This document shows, piece after piece, positions 33,180 to 37,444 of a DNA stretch of 37,444 nucleotides. The notes beneath the pieces are model-generated. The model made no database searches. It had not been told where the DNA came from and was given only the letters and a program-made list of their open reading frames with translations. The position numbers and the translations under genes were made by a program. Numbering within the stretch: position 1 is the stretch's first letter; each line of letters begins with the position of its first letter. The DNA lies in assembly GCA_004151065.3 (NCBI GenBank), contig NWUY0304744063.1, positions 1 through 37,444 of the forward strand, written 5' to 3'. Source of the stretch: Larix sibirica (lineage: Eukaryota; Streptophyta; Pinopsida; Pinales; Pinaceae).

Positions 33180-34690
33180 CACTTATACCTCTCTTGCTCC
33201 ATGTAAACTAGTCTTTGCTCAGCATCTACAGCCTTCTGTGATGCTTATGATGCCTACTGTATGGCCATGTCCCTCTAAAGAGTAAGGGCATCCACCTGAG
33301 CCCTTAGGTCCTTTATCTAGTCCCTATCCTTATCCACCTTTGCTCTAGATACCTGTGTCTACAATCGCCATGAAGTCATAATCCATGGCTCATAATCATC
33401 TACCCTATAAAGGTTCATCTATAGTATGGGTTCTAGGGAATCTACTTGTATCTAGTGCTATCTTAACATCTTGGTGAATGTTATGATCATGGTCTTAAGA
33501 TGCGACTGAGAAGCTATCACAGACTCCTCATCTATTTCCTCCTTATAACTCTCCGCTACCTTCTCTGCTCCCTCCTCTGATGCCACCTCATCTGCTACCA
33601 TCATAACTTCACATGGCACACCTAGACCCTCTACACCTCACGCTCACTGTCTCTTAGCTAGCTCTCTAATTTACACGAGGCACACCTCATCCTTAAAGTG
33701 CTCCACTGTGTCTGGCCATGCACTATCTAACCACACCAACCTCACTTTTATCATCTCCCAATAGTATCGATGTCTCACCCTATTCTAATTTTGACACTAA
33801 TAGTTTGGTGGATGAAGGAGTGGACCTGGTATCTATCCTCGCTGTAGTGGTACCATATTAGTTGGGTGGAAGTATGACCTCTCCCCATACAGATCTTACA
33901 TGTTTTCCATATATATCGCCTGCCTATAATCTGCACAAACATCCCTAGAGTTGGGTAGGCTCCTCACCATCTGATGTCCTATAGGGGATACTCCAAGTGT
34001 GGCCACCCATCCTATCTCATTGTATGGCCTACATATGATCGTAATATGGGATACCACTCTATGAAGGCCCCTTGTATGGTCTCCACCTGACGAAGTGCTC
34101 CCATCCCCATACCTCCTATAAGAAACTAGCACATATAAAAGAAACTAGCACATAAAAGCTCCTTACCTCTGCCCTCCACATAGCATAGATCCTCATATAT
34201 CCGTGCCTATAATAGATACCCTAAAGTATATTTATATGGGTGCTTACGCATCTATATAATCAATGAAAATGTTACCTTTGGAATCCGGTTCCCAGAATGA
34301 CTGCTCATTGCATAACATACCATGGCAACAAGCACCCTAAATCTTAGATCGTGATGCAACTCTCATGGATAGGTGCTCATCAGAATGTATCTGCTTCCTT
34401 GCATATTAACTTGTAAACAAACATGTACATCGCCAATGCATACCTCTCTGTAAGGGTCTATGTCCTGTGGATTTCTCAGGACTATTGGCTCACACGTGGC
34501 TGGAAGCCCTATGATGTGTTGTACATTCTCTAGCGTGGGAGTAATATCCTCCATAGGTGTCAAGAATGTGTGATGTTTGGGGTCCCAGTAACTCAAAAAC
34601 TCTCTCTGCTGTACATAGCACGATGTGATCTTATTGATCTACATAGCATCTAGCAGCCCACACCATCTTCATAAGGCTGACATCAAAATA
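33180..34690 (-). pseudogene. Plant mobile domain (PMD) protein pseudogene with coiled-coil tail
   Basis: The N-terminal part (34690-34360, minus) reads INKITSCYVQQREFLSYWD, then TFLTPMEDITPTLENVQHII and GLPATCEPIV. The W-D ... TF ... P-TLE-V ... GLP order is the signature of the plant mobile domain, found in the MAIN/MAIL family and in plant transposons. Downstream, WGWEHFVRWRP (about 34060-34100) and ICRPYNEIG, GVSPIGHQMVRSLP and CADYRQAIYMENM (34050-33896) match the later part of the domain, in shifted frames. An acidic linker follows (VADEVASEEGAEKVAESYKE, about 33590-33530). The tail at 33352-33180 reads as a Gln/Ala/Asp-rich heptad-like coil with four in-frame stops, three of them TAG/TAA where Gln fits the pattern. 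Start and end are approximate. It probably came from a nuclear transposable element, and no transposase was identified. Confidence 0.88.
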
Positions 34691-36404
34691 GTATTAGGCT
34701 CACCCCTCACCCTACATGTATCCCTCTATCTATTAGTATATGTACTCCCTCACCACTCATAGGAATAAGGGAATTGTGCCCATAGAGGTTATAGTATCTG
34801 GGTTCGGGGGGAAAGGAGGAATTCCCTAAAGCACCTGTCTCAGTCCTAGAGCCCCTCTACCTCGGGGGGACTTTTGCATCATCAGGCATGTGTGCACGTG
34901 GTGACCATAGCTCCTCCGCTGCTAGCTAATATGAAGAGTAGTTAATTTCGCTCTTGTACCGGCTCTTGTACTGGCTCTAATATTGATTGATTGCTCGGAG
35001 TGTAACTGGCTTTATCTAATATCGCAGTGGGATTAATTGGGATCAGCTAACTCACTCTAACTCACATGGCCCAGCTCTCATCTCATCTGTGGACCGCTCA
35101 TGTATCCGTTCTGGTACCGGTTCTTATAAATAACATAAGGCTCTGGGAACTCCAAATAATGACCAGCTGGACCAGCTCATGTATCGTTTTGGTACCTGTT
35201 CATGTCTAACTCGACAAGCTGCTATCGGGATGCTTCGTGAGCCCAGTCTGCACACGTATATGGGCACACGTATATCGAAGTGCTTCCTGAACCCAACCAG
35301 CCTGCCTGCATATGACACTCTCAACAACACTCTCAACTACTAGCACTAGCAAGGTGCTCTTGTATACGTAATATAGGTTTAGGGGGGGGACTGCTTACCA
35401 ATATGTTCTTCTCAGTGGGTGGGTCATATAATATGTTCTATTCTTTGCTGACCTGGTCTGACCAACATGGGTGATTTGTTGACTAGTTCATTCGTACCCG
35501 ACCTTCCTATCCGTACCCGACCTTCCTATCCTCGCCTCCCTCCGTATCCGGGACCCGTTCCTTAATCCCGTAATGTCACTCGTATTTTAATGGGCTCCTG
35601 GTATACGGAAATGTCATACGGATTATCTTTCTTAATCGGCTAAGCTCCTGATCTCCTTTCGTCTGTTCTTATGCAGCGAACGCTACTGTGATTCTGTCTG
35701 TTCTTCTTAAACTAACGGTCCTGTCAATTCCCTAAACTAGGAAGGGGCATTTATTATATATGATATTTTGCAATAGCACTGCTGTAATTACCTGTAATGA
35801 CATATAATAAAGAGGCTATATAAGCTTCCTAACAGTCCCTCTAACAGTCCAGTAACTAAGTATGATCAATTAAATGAAATAATGAAATTCAATGCTAGGT
35901 AACTACTAACTGTTACGGTCTGGTGGTGCCAGCCTAATCTCATGACGCCTATCCTCTGTGGGCTCATTCCTCCCCGCTCATTCTATTTCCGCGATACCAG
36001 CTCTGTGGGACCGGATCTAATCTTGCTATCATCTTTGTCTCTTTCTCTTTTTCCCGCCTGCATGTAATGAATCTCGTTCTGCCCTTTCTGTCTCGTACCA
36101 GCTCATATTTCTCATTTAATCTGGGACCTGTATTTCTAACTCGAATGCTCTCGGGTCGGGGTGCTTCGTGAACCAAGCCTGCCTGCACACGTGTATCGAA
36201 CTGAACCCAGCCTGCCAGGCCTGCCTGCCTGCCGAGGATAGCAGTGCCCCTCCCCACCCATCCCAAATGGAGAGGAGAATACTGTGTTGCTGTTGCCCCA
36301 TCCATCTAAAAGGATATCCCGCCTCTCAACTTCCAGCAAACCACGAGCCCCCTCACCACTCGCACCACGAAGAAAGCCGCCCCTCTGCCTTGGGTAGCGT
36401 CCCT
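34691..36404. repeat. Repeat-rich stretch with diverged long-range copies
   Basis: ACCGGCTC, ACCAGCTC and ACTGGCTC words followed by ATGTATC or TTGTA recur at 34960-35220 and again at 35995-36110. A block GTGCTTCGTGAACC, CCTGCCTGCACACG, TGTATCGAA, GAACCCAGCC at 36160-36215 has a diverged partner at 35229-35305 in the same order. At 35493-35530 a 19-bp unit is exactly doubled. CCTG tetranucleotides repeat near 36206-36232. The 113-codon minus-strand frame at 36305-35964 runs through these repeats and has no domain. CpG is again common, in contrast to 29-34 kb. Confidence 0.65.
35493..35530 (+). repeat. Perfect 19-bp tandem duplication
   Basis: The unit CGTACCCGACCTTCCTATC occurs twice head to tail, at 35493-35511 and 35512-35530, with no mismatch. 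Confidence 0.95.
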
Positions 36405-36690
36405 TCAGCTGTTCCCAGTGTTCCCAGCGAAATTCCCAGCAGTACCAATAGCAGTTCCAGTAGCAGCAGTTAAAAGAGCATTACCGGCATAAGCAGTTTC
36501 AGGAGCATAATTCCCAGGATCCTTTCCAGCAGCATAAGTCCAAGCAAGTATAGTAGCACCAGCAGTAGCATCATAATTATTCCCAGGAGGAGCAAAGGTA
36601 TTCCCAGTAAAAGCAGCATTACTCCCAGCATAAGTTATTTCAATATGAAGGACTCCAAGGCTTGAGGAAAGGATATAGCGGTAACTCTAG
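36405..36690 (-). repeat. Degenerate repeat array, YA/GN-type (copy C)
   Basis: The minus strand is open for about 94 codons from a TAG near 36690 to a TGA at 36407-36405, with no ATG near its start. The readable pattern is Gly/Ala/Asn/Thr-rich with recurring TYAG, TYAAG, NYAPE, AYAGN, GNTF, GNFAGN motifs. The DNA is made of GGGAAY, GCTGCT and ACTTATGCTG words. The composition and YA/GN rhythm resemble copies A (835-1290) and B (3845-4130). I do not recognise a protein family. It could be a fragment of a repetitive coding sequence or a non-coding repeat family. Confidence 0.6.
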
Positions 36691-37009
36691 TAAAGACTCT
36701 TACTTATAAGGATAGTAAACAATTAACTTTACAGGTCGAATCCCTTTGCAACCATCATCACAGAGCATATACACCAAATGGATTGAACCAGGATTCCATT
36801 CCCAAAGGCACAAACAAAAATAAGCTGACCAATATCCACTATAAAGCACCTTAACATCTGCAATCTGGAATAGCTAACAAACATAAGCACAGACCCTTAC
36901 AACCAGTCCCGTCTTGGCCAGCAACTCATGCCATCAAGGGCAGAGTTCTGCCATTATATTACCACATACACTAACGTGCATAAGCCCAAGGCCCTAGTGT
37001 TTAAACCGG
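36691..37009. other. Possible leader of an LTR element (minus), no gene
   Basis: In minus-strand sense this follows directly after the primer-binding site at 37021-37010, where the untranslated leader and gag start of an LTR element would lie. No gag motif could be read. Confidence 0.45.
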
Positions 37010-37021
37010 GCTCTGATACCA
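37010..37021 (-). other. Primer-binding site complementary to initiator tRNA-Met
   Basis: On the minus strand the sequence is TGGTATCAGAGC. This is the standard primer-binding site of plant LTR retrotransposons, complementary to the 3' end of initiator tRNA-Met. It is intact and sits 2 nt from the LTR edge (TGTTGGGACGTTACA on the minus strand ends at 37024). Confidence 0.85.
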
Positions 37022-37023
37022 TA

Positions 37024-37444
37024 TGTAACGTCCCAACATTACTAGACACATGCACATACATGTAAGGAAATGAATACAAGGAGTATATATCAATATTTTT
37101 ACCATTATATCTAAGTTTCACAAGTACTCTGAATACATAATACTCATGTAAAGTATTCCCCATACTATGAATTGTTTTCTGTTAATATATTTTTGCATTT
37201 TATATGTTTAGTTAAATGCATTTAAAGAGTACTACAATAGATTTGAATCCCCATTCAACTTTCATTCCACCTGAAGTCCTTTACTAAGATGTCATCTGCA
37301 TTTTACCTTTCAAAGTACACCTAGATTTTTGTCTTTCTTTTCAACTTATGCCTTGCCCTCCCTTTGGTCAAGCAAGCCTTTCCTTTCAAAGCATGCAATT
37401 TTCAAAACATATAGTTTATACGCAACCTAATAAACAACATGAAA
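37024..37444 (-). mobile_element. LTR, partial, of a minus-strand LTR retrotransposon
   Basis: The LTR edge is fixed by the primer-binding site at 37010-37021. On the plus strand it starts TGTAACGTCCCAAC, so on the minus strand it ends in ...GTTACA as an LTR should. Its other end is not visible and may lie beyond the window. A 26-bp block at 37352-37377 is shared with 3621-3646. The element body would extend to lower coordinates, the same orientation as the PMD and RT pseudogenes. Confidence 0.75.
37352..37377 (+). repeat. 26-bp dispersed repeat, copy 2
   Basis: Matches 3621-3646 at 25 of 26 positions (C to T in the middle). It lies inside the presumed LTR. Confidence 0.8.

Noticed and set aside
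36168-36473. Plus-strand 101-codon Pro/Ser-rich frame
   Set aside because: Its Ser tail is the antisense of repeat array C and the rest is repeat DNA, with no domain.

Overview
This window looks like intergenic DNA from a very large seed-plant organelle genome, most likely mitochondrial and possibly from a gymnosperm. That assignment is an inference. No standard mitochondrial gene, rRNA, tRNA or convincing group II intron core was found anywhere in the 37.4 kb. The only protein-level homology I can defend belongs to decayed nuclear-type plant transposable elements. CpG is common in much of the window but scarce in the transposon-rich part. That fits unmethylated organellar DNA that has taken in methylated nuclear DNA. 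Plain nuclear repeat DNA is the main alternative.

Layout. About 1-5.2 kb: short degenerate repeats mixed with three Ty3/gypsy remnants on the minus strand: an aspartic protease piece (1930-2495), a reverse transcriptase N-terminal piece (4160-4553) and a gag piece (4860-5210). About 5.2-28.7 kb: no recognisable genes. It is built largely from short direct repeats, small hairpins and diverged duplications, including an exact 57-bp tandem duplication at 20145-20258, a 317-bp-offset duplication near 16.3-16.6 kb, a 28-bp inverted repeat with arms at 23158 and 24089, and two repeat fields at 26.8-28.7 kb. A possible LTR end plus primer-binding site on the plus strand lies at 13921. About 28.8-34.7 kb: AT-rich, CpG-poor, nuclear-like DNA with a second gypsy reverse transcriptase/RNase H pseudogene (29565-30425, minus) and a long plant mobile domain (PMD) pseudogene (33180-34690, minus). 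About 34.7-37.4 kb: another repeat-rich stretch, ending in a primer-binding site complementary to initiator tRNA-Met (37010-37021) and the start of an LTR (37024 to the window end), also in minus orientation.

Nothing here appears able to make a functional protein. The pseudogenes carry many in-frame stops, and several fit C-to-T changes (CGA to TGA, CAG to TAG), as expected from deamination of methylated cytosine before transfer. The most interesting unexplained feature is a family of degenerate repeats whose translations share a Tyr-Ala / Gly-Asn pattern at three distant sites (835-1290, 3845-4130 and 36405-36690). The recurrent TTAGC and GGTGAGGT repeat fields at 26.8-28.7 kb come next.
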